64,000 nt of DNA from Eleginops maclovinus (taxonomy: Eukaryota; Chordata; Actinopteri; Perciformes; Eleginopidae): assembly GCF_036324505.1 (NCBI RefSeq), contig NC_086352.1, forward strand, positions 22,165,637-22,229,636, in the 5' to 3' direction. The notes below the pieces were generated by a model, which made no database searches, was not told the DNA's origin, and saw only the letters and a list, made by a program, of their open reading frames with translations. Both the position numbers and the translations under genes were made by a program. This document shows positions 30,654 through 43,468 of the stretch, piece by piece; within the stretch, counting starts at the first letter, position 1, and every line of letters begins with the position of its first letter.

Positions 30654-33600
30654 TCAGTAGTGACCGAGCATGATCTTTTCTCTCTCTGTTTTCTTATAAG
30701 TTACATTCTTGAATGTAGACGTTGAGCTTTTGAACAAAGGGTTGGTCCCCTGAAGAGTGATAAAGGAAAAAAGATATTCATAATTGCTTTTGTCCCAATA
30801 TCATTAATGTTAGAATATTTTAGATGCATCTTGTTATCAACATATGTGTGTTAATTCAAAAACTTAGAGCATGACTCCCCTCTAATAAAATAAGACAAAG
30901 AATATTAATATAAGAGGACAAAACATTCCTATTTGTTCATATTAACTATCAATGTTTAAGTTAATTGGTGATGGAAGGCAAATTGTCTCAATTTAGTTCG
31001 AGGGGATGGTCCTGCAGTGTAAAAGATAAATAAAGAATATTTGCAGCGCTATCCTTTAAGCAACATGAAGCTCTTACCGTCTGCCATTTTGCCTTTGCCC
31101 TCTCGGCCTCAAACTTGGCCACTTCTTTGCGGTCGTGGACCGATACGAGCACCTTCCAAACAGCCAGGAGGATCAGGCCGATACATACAATGGATAGGGA
31201 GACGCCAAGAATAATCATGGGGATGTCAGGTGGCTCCGGGCAACCTGGGACAGGACAGAGGAGGAGATGAGACTCACACCATAGTGTACTTTTTGTTTCA
31301 TTTTTTTTTTTGTGAAACTTACCAAACATCTGGAGATCATAGGCCGTGGTCCCTGTCTCACGCCCCACCACATAAAATGAGATCCAGCACTCATTCTCTA
31401 TCATCAGCTTGCATTTCATAGAAGGGCTCTTGTCATAATCTGAAAGAAAATGTGAACATACATAAGCATAAGGATAGCATGAATCCATCGTGTATCATCT
31501 TCCCTTTCAGCATTGTGCTGAGAATGTAAAAGGATATACTCGCCTCTGTTGTGCTGTCAGTGTGATTTCCATATCAAAGACTACAATCTGGTGTGTGTGC
31601 ATGTGTGTGTGGACCCCTCCATTGTATTTCACATCTGAAGCCTGAAAATTCTCTGTGATAATCAGATATACCTCTCCGCTTGCACAAGTATAGCAGGTTT
31701 AAAATAATCTCCCCTATAAAGGAAGACGGGGTCCTTTGGCTATTCACATGCACTACAATAGCTCTGCCTGTACGACAAGGTAAATAATATGTTCCCCATT
31801 CTTAGATGTTGCCTGAATGGGCATGGATGGTGTTGTGTTAGAGAGGGCGGTACTGGCTTCAGAGAGACACCGGAGTCGGTGCAGGTCAGCATTCTTCCAA
31901 ATCTCTGACCCATGTTTATACCACTATAAAAAAACACTGAGCTGAGCAAGAAACATACCCCAGCAACAAGAAGCATTTACACCAGATATATATGATTGTG
32001 GTAAAAGGCTGGTGTATAAAGATATTTATGTCTATTTTCTGTAAATTTACCAGCATGAAAATGTGTCTCAATTTATTTAGAACCAAAACGATTTGATGTT
32101 AAGATATTTATTCCAACTTTAAGAGGTTCAATCTTATTTTGCATGTTTTAGCTCAATAAAATCATATCATAACTTCCTTCCAGGTATCCAAAGAATGAAT
32201 TCCATGCATTATTCATTGCATAGACTTGAAACTTGCTCAAGGTCCATCAGAGAGGAGATTTAGTGACCTTGTTGTTGTCATTGTTATATTTCTGTCAAGG
32301 ACTGTTTTAAAAATTCCTCCAATCTCTTCCAAGAAACCATTTCAGGTTTGGCTGCCAAAAAGCCCTGCATTCCTTACTGTATGTCATCATCAAACATTCA
32401 GTGGTTGAATGTGAGGGTTATTTACAAAGGTTTCCGATTACAACATTTTCCACTAGCTCTTGAAGTACCATCACAAAAGAATACTTAATAAAAAAAAACT
32501 AGTCCACACCCAAATCGGCATAAATGAGTACCTACTTGAAAAGAACAAAACTATTTCCTGTGTTACATTAATTATCTGAGGTTTGAAGGATCTAAAATTT
32601 CACACTGTACTGACATGACTTATACAAAAAAAAAATCGCATGCCTCATGTAAGGCATTTTAATAATTTGATTGTTTATGAAATCATAGCAATATCATGTC
32701 AATTTCTGTGCTCTAACTAATGATTAGAAAACAATTGGACATTACATTTTTAATTTGACAACTGCAAAGCTTTCATTTACATGTAAATGCAAGGGGGGTG
32801 GTGGCGAAGTGCATAGGGACCGGCTTGGGAACCGGAAGGTTACTGGTTCCAGTCCCTAAAAGACTAAGTGCTACAGAGGTGTCCCTGAGCAAGACACTGT
32901 TCCCTACACTGCTCCCCGGGCGCCATGCATTGTGGCAGCCAACTGGGATGCAATGCAGAATGTAAAAATTCTGTGGGACGATTAAAGGTATATTCTATTT
33001 TTTCTCGATTCTATTTTCTAATGCACTACAGCTACAAAACTTTGTTGCTCAATGGATTAATGTCAGAAAAAAGGTGTTCTTAGCCTCTGAAATAAGGAGA
33101 TTTCTTGCTTATCTCTGTTTGTACTATATTCAACTGAATATCTTTGGGTTTTACAATGAAAACACAACACACTTAAAGACATTACTTTGGAATTTTCACA
33201 AATTCCTGAATAAAGCAACAACTCTCAAAGAGGGCAAAGCTGAAATGCCAGTTCACATGAAACCAATGCTGCTTAAGAGCAGATGCAAGGACTCAAGGTT
33301 TAGCTGGTAAAACAGGTCTGGTGAGGTGTTTCTCATGTTTATGTCATGGCTTCCTAGTTTGTCAGATGAGGAATGGTATGGCCCCATGAACTGGTAAATG
33401 CCAATTTAGTGTCAATCACTCTGAACAAATACAGTTAGAAATTGTGTAGACCTAATGTTATGAAACTAAGCCAGATAGTGATGTTAGGCCTTCTTAAAAT
33501 AAACATTTTGAACATCGTGTTAGCCAAGGCCACATTATTATGGAGTTTAAACCAAATGAATCTAGAGAATAATGTTGCAGGTACATTTATGAGAAAATAA

Positions 33601-36600
33601 TCCTTAGTTATATTCATAAAATTCAAGTCAAAGAGTTTGTTCAATATATTTGACTGTCTGATTGTGTGCAAAAAAGAAGCGTAAACTGTAATTTATTCTT
33701 TACCTGCCGTCTTGTTGATGGATATTTTATGGATGCTGCACTTTTGATCACACAACTCGGCATCATTCTCATCTTGCAGATGGCACTCTACACAGTCCCT
33801 GGTGTTAAAAAAAGGGGGGAAAAAAAGGTCAGGTTTTCCTTAGAGACGATAGTGTACCCCTCCGGAAGCTAAGGTTTAATGAGGCCTCAATCAGTGACAC
33901 AGTAAGTACAAAGAAATCACAGTTTTGTTCACTTATCACAGTTTTCCCAAGGCGTCACTGGCTCTCTTTCTCCCTCCGCCTGCCCTTTAACAGTGGTATT
34001 AAATGGCCCTGACAGCTGCTTTACAATGGAGCAAGAAAATCTCTTAGGGTTGTGTTGGGGACATTAGCTGTCTTTTGATGTCACATTGAAGGTGTAGACA
34101 CATGTGAACAAGGGGATCAGAACCTGATCCACCTGTACTCAAAGGATTAGGCGGATCATGTGGCGTGAGGAGACAACATCTTATATCTTTCAGGTAAGGA
34201 AAAAACAATCACAGAGGTAAAGCATACAAAAGCCTTTACATTACACCCTTATTCACATCTAATGGCATGACTATGTTCTCACCTTGCAGTGCTACAGGCG
34301 TCCCCGCATGTTGGGCACTTCTCACACTTGTCCCCAGATGCTCCAGGTACCGAGCACACACAGTGGCCACACTCGCACTTTCCCTGCCCGCTGCACAGAG
34401 CGCCATCCTCTGACATGCACGCCTCAATGCTGCTGCTGCAGTTACAGTACTCCCCTGTCCACCCGCTTCCACAGTGACACTCCCCGCAGTCACACACCCC
34501 GTGGCCTGTAAGCAGAAAGTCACTATAGCAACAGGCTCAACTTAAAAGCATGTCAGCACTCTTCATGTGATGTTACTCACCTCCACAGAGCTCCCCACGA
34601 AAACGAACACAGGAGTAGTTGTTACACTCGCAGAAGGGTCCATAGATGCGTCCAAAACTGGATGCATGACACACACACTCTCCGCAGTAGCACTGCCCCT
34701 GACCACTGCATATTTCAGACTCATTGTTTGCGAGGCAGTTGTTCAACAAAGCGCTTTCCTCATTGCATTCACACTCAGCTCCCAGGAACCCCGGGTGACA
34801 CACACACACTCCACACTGGAAAGCCCCCTGGCCCTCGGTGCACTGGCTGTTGTTTGCTTCAGGAGGATGCCTGCAGTCACACGAGCAGAGAGACTCCAGT
34901 TCCACATCCAGACTGTCCTGTAAACCCACCGGCTTCAGGGAAAAGTGCTGGACTCCAGACAGGCATTCTGGCAACTCCACAGTCACATTGAACACTACCT
35001 AAGTTGAAGAGAAGAAGTCCATGAAGAGACCAAACAAAAAATTAATAGCCTTTCTAAGAAAATACAAAACGTATTGTTGGTTTTGTTGCAGACAACAAAA
35101 ATAAAGCTTTATCATTTAATGGTTTTTGTAATCATTTTTTTTAATGAATTAATTTGAATCATTTTGTCTATTATTGACCCAAAAATTGAAAAAAATGTTG
35201 ATCATAATTTCCATTAGACCAAAGAACTGCACCAAGTGTTTTGTTTTATTAAACTAACAGAACAAACAACCTAAATTGTTACCAGGAACAAGCGTCAAAT
35301 CATCACATTTATGACCAGAAAACATTTTATTATTCTATGTAATGAATTTCTCTTTTATAATCTTATTTACATGTTGTATCATATTATAATTGTACTGTCC
35401 AATTATTATACTGTCCCTATTTTTCTATGGTCACACTGATTTCAGATTATAAGTCAGTTTGAACTGCACAAGTCTGTATAAAAGCTGTAAAGCAAAAACC
35501 GAAAGGAGCAATCTACAGCAAAACAACTGACCGTTTCTCCAGGTTTGATGTTGGAGCAGCGTTTCAGATCAGGGAGGACGGTCCCATTGGGGCAAATGGC
35601 TGTAAAAGACATGTGGAGCTCTTCTGTTTCACCAAGGACCTCCAGCTCGATCTCCGAACGCAGTTCCTAAACAAAATGTAAACATCTATTTCCGCACCTC
35701 TTGTATGGAAATGCAAATGGAAGCACAAACCTGGAACTGAATAAAAGATGTTCCTCCCAAAAATAGCATAAATTACCATAAAATCAATAAACAGACTTCT
35801 ATTATCATGAAGGGGGGTTTCCAGGGCTTTAAGTGGAATTACAATTTCACCCTGTGTTGACCTGTGGTGTGCTGCAATAGTTTGAAAACACATATCTAGC
35901 TCTCCCTTTTAGATGAGTCATCGTCCCAGGTGTGCAGGGCTTTACAAAGCACCTGAGGAGAGGGCGACAGATAACCTCAGCCGCAGGAAAAAGACTGTGT
36001 TTGACTGACTAATGAACTCAGTGACGGACTGTCTAGTGCCCGCACAGGTTAAATTGTGTGTTTCCTGTAAGCCTGTAATTGTACTGCGCCTTCAGTGTTG
36101 CTAAGTAGGAGAAAACACAGGGAAGTTTATAGGATACACCCAATAGAAGATGGATTAAAGTTGAATGCGTATGACAGATTCAAAAGACCGAACTTTTCAG
36201 TAAATACATCGCAGGGACTTGGTTGGCGGTCTAACATATAAGTAAACTGAGATACTCACAATTATCCAAAAGTGCACTTATTTATAAATATTAATAACAT
36301 GTTTTCTATCACTTAATAGTTTTTTGTATTTGATTTAAAAACCACAACCTCAATCAGTGCAAGGCAGAGACTAAAAGAGGGTTTAAACAACATAACTGAT
36401 GAATTAATTAAAGGACTGCCACCAGTCATCCGCCAGTGGGGATTTACAAAAGTGCTGGAGTGATACAGAGAGAGAAAGATAGAGAGAGAGAGTAGGGAAG
36501 TAGAACAAGTCAGAGTCAGAATGGACGAGGAGATCAAACAGCCGGGACAAGCAAAGACTTGCTGTCAAACATGCTGATGCAAACCGCCGGGTGGTAGAAG

Positions 36601-39332
36601 GAAAAACGTAATAGAAGAAAGAATGAAAGAGGAAAAGCAAACAATGAGATGTAATGGCGAAGGCAGAGATACTGATTATTGACTGTGGAAAAATGAGACG
36701 TAAGGAGTGTTTGCTTGGGCTTAATGTTCATAATGTGATGGTTAAAACACCAACATATCAATTAACTGGATTTAATTAAATGTGACATAGGCTTACTGCT
36801 TTTATAATGACAGGTGTGTTCTATCCTACGACATATGACCAGTGCGTGCCGACACCCAGTGTACCATCTATATCACAAAGACTGTTTATTTACTTTGTAC
36901 GCTGTTACAATCAGTTCCAGGATGTTCCGCGAATCCCTCGCCACAACTCCAACTGTGGCGCCAGGAATGAGATTTGCATAGTTCTGTGGAGAAAAGAGAA
37001 TCAGATAAACATTAAAGTCACAGTAAGACATGTGTGCCGACATGGATCCTAAAAAGAAAAATAACGAAGGAAAGAGGTCTAGTTTGAGCAGGTTGAATGA
37101 GAATGCAGCTCCATGAATAATCAGGCTAACCTCAAACATCTTCACTTTCAGCTCTCTAGTTTTGACATGTGAATTAATACATTTATGGAAAGAAGGTTAC
37201 CTTGTAGTTATTTTGTTGTCCTTCTGTTACAGCAAATATCAGTAGGATGTTGTTCTCCACCACTTTATCAATCAGCTGACCAAGAGTGGGATACTCCTTG
37301 GAAAAAATGGCAAATTGTCAAGAGAGAATGTGCTGTAAGGCAGTGATGAGTTCTCACAGTTGATATTACTCATGAAATGGATGTCATTGAATGTCAGGAA
37401 ACTGCTGGGTTTCCTTTTTTACAAGAACAACTATTTCACCATAATGCAGGGGAAAAAAATACAGACTGCCGTGGACATACCTGTACTGTGGACATGGAGT
37501 ATTCGTTGTTGACATCCAGGTGACACTGACCATCGTTGGGAATCACGATGCCGGCCATCTTACTGTCCATCCCAAAGTGTGAGTCAGCATCACTGACAAA
37601 CACCAGCAAACGCATCGAGTCGTTCCTCCAGCCTATTTTGTCCTATCAGGAGACACATAATGTTCATCCTTCTCTCCATATCATCAAAGGGTGATTCAAT
37701 TGACTTATTCAATAATGAAGTTGAGCAAGAAGAAGAAGAAGAAGAAGAAGAAGAAGAAGAAGAAGAAGAAGAAGAAGAAGAAGAAGAAGAAGAAGAAGAA
37801 GAAGAAGAAGATGTGAACTTAGATGTGTGTCTAACTTCTTTCGTAAACTAAATCTTACCCCACAAACAGCTGCCTGCATGACGGCGTCAAAGCCACACTC
37901 TGGCACATCAATATTTGCTGAAACACGCTGCTTTGCGATTATGTTGTTGAACTTGTCAGTGCTACTCGTCAGAGACAAGACGTGTTTATAGCCAAATGTT
38001 GGCAGGCAGTGTGAGCCTACACCCCTGCAACACAACAGAAGCCAAAAACAAGGATTTTAAATATAAGATTCCCACCGATACCAAATTACATTGCTGAAGT
38101 TTCAAACCGTCGAATGGAGATGTTGTTGAAGAGCATGTTTTGATTGTATACCTGCAGGGGTTAGCCAGCTCTTCTTCTGTGATCTTGATGAAGGGCATTA
38201 CAGGTTTCTCCACAAAGGAACCAAAGCCCATTCGAAATTTACTGGTTAGCTTGGCCATCTCTTTAGATAGCGTGGAGCCCAAGTCTTTGATCATCATCAG
38301 ATCGTCAATCATGGATGCTGACAGGTCCATTAGGTAGTAGATGTCCACAGGATAGTCCTCTGTGTGTTGAATCTTGACCTGGAAAGTCACCTTATGGCCT
38401 GAGCAGAACAGAAAGACATAATCAACAATTGATTCCTTGTGTGAATAAAATAACCTTCATCCAACCAGTTTGCAAACCAAAAGGTGCTGGGTCACATACC
38501 AGGTCGCAGCTTGAGTGCCATTTTCTGTGGGGAGATCTGGGTGCTGTTGTCGTTGTTTGTTTTCTTTCCAAGCGGGTGATCTTGCAAAACTTGACCCATG
38601 GAAACAGGGAACTCCAGCTGGTCCCTGGCACATCCCTTTTCTAATAAGTGGTCCAGTGCGTCACATCGCTCGCTGACGGAAAACCAGTCTGTGAAATTCT
38701 AAGAGGTGACAGAAAAAGTCACATTTTGTGGGATAGAACATTTAAATTGTTTTACATTACGTCTTTATATCTTAGCATCACCGGGTACAAAAATCCAATT
38801 TTGCATTTTGCAAAAGGAATTATGCATTACGCCTATCTACTTATATGTTGTGTTTTCATACATGTAACCCAGGCTGCATACCTCCTGTGAGCACCAGGCA
38901 CACTGAGAGCTGAGCTGCAGACACTCATCACAGGTCACAGCGCTGCCAGCTGAACATGATCCTGCAGCACATGAAAACAGTGCACAGTTAGAGAGCATGT
39001 CACCAAGAAAAAGATGCAATATTTAAAAGTCTCTCAGGGAACAGATCTAAATTGTAAAAGTTTGATTGAGTTAAATGTATTGGTTATACATTTATTAACA
39101 TGTGACATAGTGCAGTTACATTTTTTAAATAGCTTTGTTTGCATTTTCACAATAAAACACCAGTCATAAATACCAACACAGCATTTAGGGTCTTGCTCTT
39201 GAGTAATTATAAGTCTTTGTTTGCGCATTATAAACGTGGTGCCCTTGATGTTTAAACCGAACGACACTCCTGCTTACCCTCCACGGTGTTGATCCAGTAC
39301 CAGAGAATCAAGCTCAGCAGTATAAACCCCAT
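30654..39332 (-). CDS. itgb6: ITGB6, integrin beta-6 subunit, complete
   Basis: Integrin beta chain that pairs with alpha-V on epithelia and, in mammals, binds RGD ligands such as latent TGF-beta. Fifteen coding exons in frame, 781 aa (human 788): 39278-39332, 38882-38961, 38500-38698, 38152-38398, 37859-38024, 37481-37642, 37201-37296, 36894-36983, 35532-35666, 34581-34998, 34283-34505, 33704-33798, 31323-31439, 31078-31244, 30654-30749. Order: signal peptide ([13 protein letters not shown]), PSI domain with [15 protein letters not shown], beta-I domain (~130-365) with the metal-binding DLSAS motif and [10 protein letters not shown], hybrid domain, cysteine-rich EGF repeats ([20 protein letters not shown]), beta-tail domain, membrane helix (~703-728) and tail with [24 protein letters not shown] and NVTY. 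FCLPTFGFKH-like [12 protein letters not shown] and the tail favour beta-6 over beta-3, -5 or -8, as does position between PLA2R1 and RBMS1. Residue 237 is an unusual cysteine. The proximal NPxY motif is NPLF. Confidence 0.95.
32793..32995 (+). mobile_element. tRNA-derived SINE
   Basis: This ~200-bp element begins GGTGGTGGCGAAGTGCATAG (A-box-like) and has ACTGGTTCCAGTCCC (B-box-like), as in SINEs derived from a tRNA gene. Its body contains CCCTGAGCAAGACACTGTTC and CTGCTCCCCGGGCGCC, a phrase widespread in teleost SINEs. It lies antisense in ITGB6 intron 12. I could not find convincing target-site duplications. Confidence 0.8.
37728..37811. repeat. (GAA)n trinucleotide repeat in ITGB6 intron 5
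   Basis: About 28 GAA units are uninterrupted. The transcript carries (UUC)n, beginning about 48 nt downstream of the exon 5 donor site. Confidence 0.95.
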
Positions 39333-39478
39333 TAGTCCGTGAGGTTACTGGTTGTGAGGAAACAGAAGAAGAATATTTCAAGTTGTCTCATACTTAGAGG
39401 AGTGAAACATATCCAGCGTCATGCCTTCTCTACTCAGCAGTAAGTAGACTACAGGCGGTAGCTACCGTCGCACACTAC

Positions 39479-39510
39479 CTGAAGAGAGAGAAGGAGGAGG
39501 CTGACTTTAC
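39479..39510 (-). other. itgb6: Probable non-coding first exon of ITGB6
   Basis: Just upstream of the start codon the minus strand reads TTCTTCTGTTTCCTCACAACCAG, a good 3' splice site, implying that the 5' UTR is split. A donor TTCAG|GTAGTG ends at 39479. A TATA-like ATAAAAGG at 39519-39526 lies a fitting distance upstream. The transcription start and the exon's 5' boundary are inferred, not seen. Confidence 0.45.
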
Positions 39511-39518
39511 CTGCGCTG

Positions 39519-39526
39519 CCTTTTAT
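39519..39526 (-). promoter_or_regulatory. itgb6: TATA-like box of ITGB6
   Basis: On the minus strand the sequence is ATAAAAGG, placed roughly 15-40 bp upstream of the inferred non-coding first exon of ITGB6. The surrounding 80 bp are GC-richer than the flanks. Confidence 0.4.
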
Positions 39527-40440
39527 GTTCATTTCCGTTCAGGTGAGAAGGGGAGGCGGGTGCGAGGAGGAGAAATCAAAGCCGTATGCTGACAAACTGA
39601 CAGCTGAGTGATTTGTTTTTCACCCTTGAATTGCCGGATAATAATTCAGGCTTTCCCCCTAAGTGTTGTGTTGTGAAAAATAAGCGATTTGTCAGATTAA
39701 GTTCAACACCAGAAAAATGTGACTACAGCACAAATATAGTACACTAGATCCGTACACTAGATCCGAAAAGGACATAATGCGTGCGCAGTATTTAAGTGTG
39801 TAGTGGCCTAACTAAAGCGCCCTCAATAATAATAAAATGGCTTCATCATTGAACTTTGGTCAAAGAGGAATAATACAGAAAGGCCACGCCATAAGCAAAT
39901 ATGGCCCGTATACCTCTATCACCCAGACAACGTAATAGAAGAAATGTTAATCTTTAACGATACCGAACATGAGTCAGTGTCGCAAAGGAATGTTTTTAAC
40001 TTGTTAATTGACGTAAGATAAAACCAAGCATAAAGGTCTATCAAAAGACATGAAATAGGAGCATGTGTGCACGTGTTGTGTGTATCATATGAGGGGGAAG
40101 GGGCTGGAGCGCTGTAGGTGTTGAATCATTGACAGCTGCAGTGCAAATATCGCTGCTTGTCCCAACTCAGAGCAATCTCAGAATTCAGCACCACACCCCT
40201 CTGAATCTGGGTAATTCCCATCTGTCACCCCAAACCCAACCCCACATCCACCCCTCTATTATGGTAATCCCTCTCACCCCACTCCTCTTCTCCTCCTTTC
40301 TTCTTTCAATGACACCCCTCTCTCCTCAGCTCTCTGTATTTAGATCCACCTTACCCAGTAGCCTTCTTGAAGTGTTGGTCTGTGAGATTTCCATTTAGCT
40401 TGTTCCTCCTTTGGCCCACAGTATTTCCGTTTTACGTATG

Positions 40441-40494
40441 CCTCTCCTCTCCTCTCCTCTCCTCTCCTCTCCTCTCCTCTCCTCTCCTCTCCTC
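40441..40494. repeat. (CTCCT)n pentanucleotide repeat
   Basis: About ten tandem CCTCT units lie roughly 1.1 kb upstream of ITGB6. One strand is entirely pyrimidine, so a triplex-type structure is possible. Confidence 0.92.
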
Positions 40495-41187
40495 TCTCGT
40501 CCTTACTCATCCTTTTAGAATTTCTCAAGAAATATTTTATCATGATGAAATCAAACACCATTTTTGTGTAACTTCTAATTTTTAAGTGGATTGCATGTCC
40601 TGTATGATCAAGATATATGTTTAAGGTACGTGTTACATTTGCACCATACTCACATTTAACCTGACTCAAATCTAATTTAATACATGTTGCCTCGCAGTTA
40701 GTTAGTTAGAAGCACACCGTGACATGTTTTTAATGAGTATCAGTCTCATCAAAAATTCAGCAATCCATAAATTACTCTCCCACATAGCTCTCTCTCAGCA
40801 CTACATACTTCCTATGCAGACACACATGAAAATACATGTTACATTAACACTGCAATGAGCCAACTCACCTTCAGGGGTGTCCTCTGCTTTCATGCTGTCT
40901 CGTCTCAGTCTGTCTTCCTTGTCATGAAGTGAAAAATGGAGAGGAATGGAGGAGCATTAGGCCAGCACATTCAGTCCTATTGTATCCCAGCAGTCGTCAG
41001 AGTAACAGTAAACCTATTGTAACGGCGCCCTTTATGAAGCATGGTGCTAGGGTGACCCTGCTGCCCATGCTCCTTGGCTCATGTGTGCTTTTGTGTGTGT
41101 GCTCGTCCTGAAAGAGGGTGAGTGTGTGTGTGTGCATGTATACTGGGGTCATGTGTGGGTATTTTCACAAGCTCCAACTTGCTGGTG

Positions 41188-41190
<3 letters not shown>

Positions 41191-41280
<90 letters not shown>

Positions 41281-41294
41281 GCGTGTACGTGTGC

Positions 41295-41330
<36 letters not shown>

Positions 41331-41352
41331 ATGTGCGTGTGTGTGTGTGTGC
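41191..41352. repeat. (GT)n microsatellite, interrupted
   Basis: About 40 pure GT units are followed by imperfect GTGCGTGTACGTGTGCGTGA sequence and a second GT block. It lies in the gap between ITGB6 and RBMS1. Confidence 0.93.
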
Positions 41353-41887
41353 AGGGGGAGGCTGTGATGATCTTGAGTGACAGAAACAACTGCCGGCTGT
41401 GAGACCTCCACAGGAGCCAGCTTCTTTATTAAGAGATGACTTGACTGATGTGATAGGGTTGCACTCTAGAGGCAAAAGCAGGTGTGAACTGCAGCACAAC
41501 ACTACTCACTCAGAGTATTGGTTGTGATTAGTTTGGATTGTGTTTATGTCTGTGTGTGAATGTGTGTGTGTATGGACACATGTTTGTTCAAGTTCAATTA
41601 CTTGCTGTAGTGAGGAGGAGGCAGAAGCCAAGCGAAGGAGTTCCAGTGCTGTGATACAGCCTCCTTCTTATAGAAGTATGGTTGGAATGCAGGTGTACAC
41701 ATGCATGTGGGAGGGGAACAAAATAATAGAGCATAGGCCTACACTATGAAGGAATTGAACATTAAATGGTTCTTTAATCACGTGTATGCCACAGAGGGCT
41801 TTTCAATTTGTGCAACATGCAACAATTTCCAGAAGATTTTGCAGCATGTTACTGATTCTGGGGCTCTGCTGTAGCTACATGTTCACA

Positions 41888-42030
41888 TCTTTATGCTAAC
41901 ATGCTCACAATGACAACGCAGACATGTTGACGTTTTGCAGGTGCCATGTTTACCTGTTTACCATGCTTGTTTTGAGTGTTAGCGTTCCAATATTTGCTAC
42001 TTAGCACTAAACAGTACAGCTAAGGACCAA
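41888..42030. repeat. GCTAACATGCTCACA-type interspersed repeat
   Basis: The phrases ATGCTAACATGCTCACAATG, TTTGCAGGTGCCATGTTTAC and TTTGCTACTTAGCACTAAAC match the body of a common teleost interspersed repeat. A smaller relative is at 20114. Confidence 0.5.
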
Positions 42031-43468
42031 AGGAAAAACCTTGACTTTAACTGACATTAACACTGAGTTATTTTCAGGTGAAGAAACAGTATTGTTTATT
42101 GATATTCCAATACCCAGATAACAACATTGAAGCAAAACAATAAATTGCAACAAACAATACTTAGTTTCAAAGTGGTTTCTCATCAGGCCAAGTTCATGTA
42201 CTGTTCAGGGGCAAATGTTTTAATAGCAATCTGTAAAGATCCTCTTTTAAAAGTAAATATCTTGCATTGAAGAAGTTATTTAAGTAAAGGGATATCAATA
42301 TCTTTTTTTTTAAATGTCTTGTGACTGTTATACTTCTATTTCATTAGATTATTATTATTAATGCATTAAGGTAAAATCTGGATTTTATGGTTAAGGTGCT
42401 AAGGCAGCAGTGAAAAATTGTTTTCAATACAAACTGATCTCTGGGCTATTTTGTTTTTTGGTTTGTAAGAATTCAGAAAGTATTGAAAATGTTTGCCAGA
42501 AGCCCCCAAGCCCACGCTTGTTTAGTTTTACCAATAATCCAAAACTAAATTAGAATTCTATTGTCCTACAATTAAAAATAAATAAAGTAAATCATAATAA
42601 TGTTGTAGGGTTGGATTTATAACTAAGCGTGTGTTTTACAGGTTTTTCTAATAATTTGTATGCAAAAAATGTAGTTTGTAAAGTAATTATTAGCATTCCC
42701 ATCGTGTACTTTCTAATTGAGCACCGTTTTGGGTATTATCTTATTAAAATCAATTTGGAAAGCAGAGTATTGAGTACTGAATAAAGTATACATCTTAAGA
42801 AATCATCACGTGTTGAATTGCTGCCGTGTATCACACTGAATGAAGGATATTGGATACCAGAACCAGGCCTCCCCTCTAAATGTCTGTGCCCCCAGTCTGA
42901 CCTTGAGTCTTCTCAGGGGATCAGTGCCATGTGTCCCCTCAGCTGTGGAGAATTAAAAGAGAGACAGGGCGGATGAGAGGAAAGAGCGAGGGACTCCACT
43001 TGGCATGTATCTTGTGTTCAAAGGCTTGATACCCTTACAATAGGCACTTGATTGACATGTGTGTATGCTGCATATGTGTATTCCTGGAGTTGGGATTGAA
43101 TGGGTGGTGTGTTGGGGGTTTTCAGAGGGTGTGATGGCTAATCTTGATCCCTTTGACTGGTAAGAGATGGGGGCATGGTGCCTTTATGTCTCTGGGATCA
43201 GCTGTGCTAAGTCTGAGCTTAAGACAGGAGATCCGGTATGAGAGTGAAACTACAAAGGCTGTGCGCCTAAAATAGTGCAGGACAGGCCAGTGCATGAACA
43301 CACACTTGTTGCTCATCTGATCCGTCATAAGTTCCACACATGAGATCAGACATTGGAAAGATATCCAGGCTTAAACATTAGTTCTGGTTTCAAATACCCC
43401 GAACAGCTTTGCCTAACAGTGCCCTCTGTTGCCAGATAATCAGTACAACCCATTTATCACTACAAATA

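Noticed and set aside
32793..32870. A possible functional tRNA gene
   Set aside because: The A- and B-box-like sequences belong to a SINE head. The cloverleaf is not complete, and typical SINE body sequence follows directly.
34567..34991. Plus-strand open frames of 109-118 codons
   Set aside because: They are the complement of the cysteine-rich ITGB6 exon 10; the minus-strand frame gives regular EGF-type cysteine spacing.
36313..36761. Minus-strand open frames rich in Leu, Ser and Phe in ITGB6 intron 8
   Set aside because: They come from purine-rich GAGA-type intron sequence on the other strand and interrupt no exon; ITGB6 exons 8 and 9 join in phase without them.
39739..39764. A 13-bp tandem duplication (GTACACTAGATCC twice) upstream of ITGB6
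   Set aside because: It is too short and isolated to indicate function, and a simple replication slip explains it.
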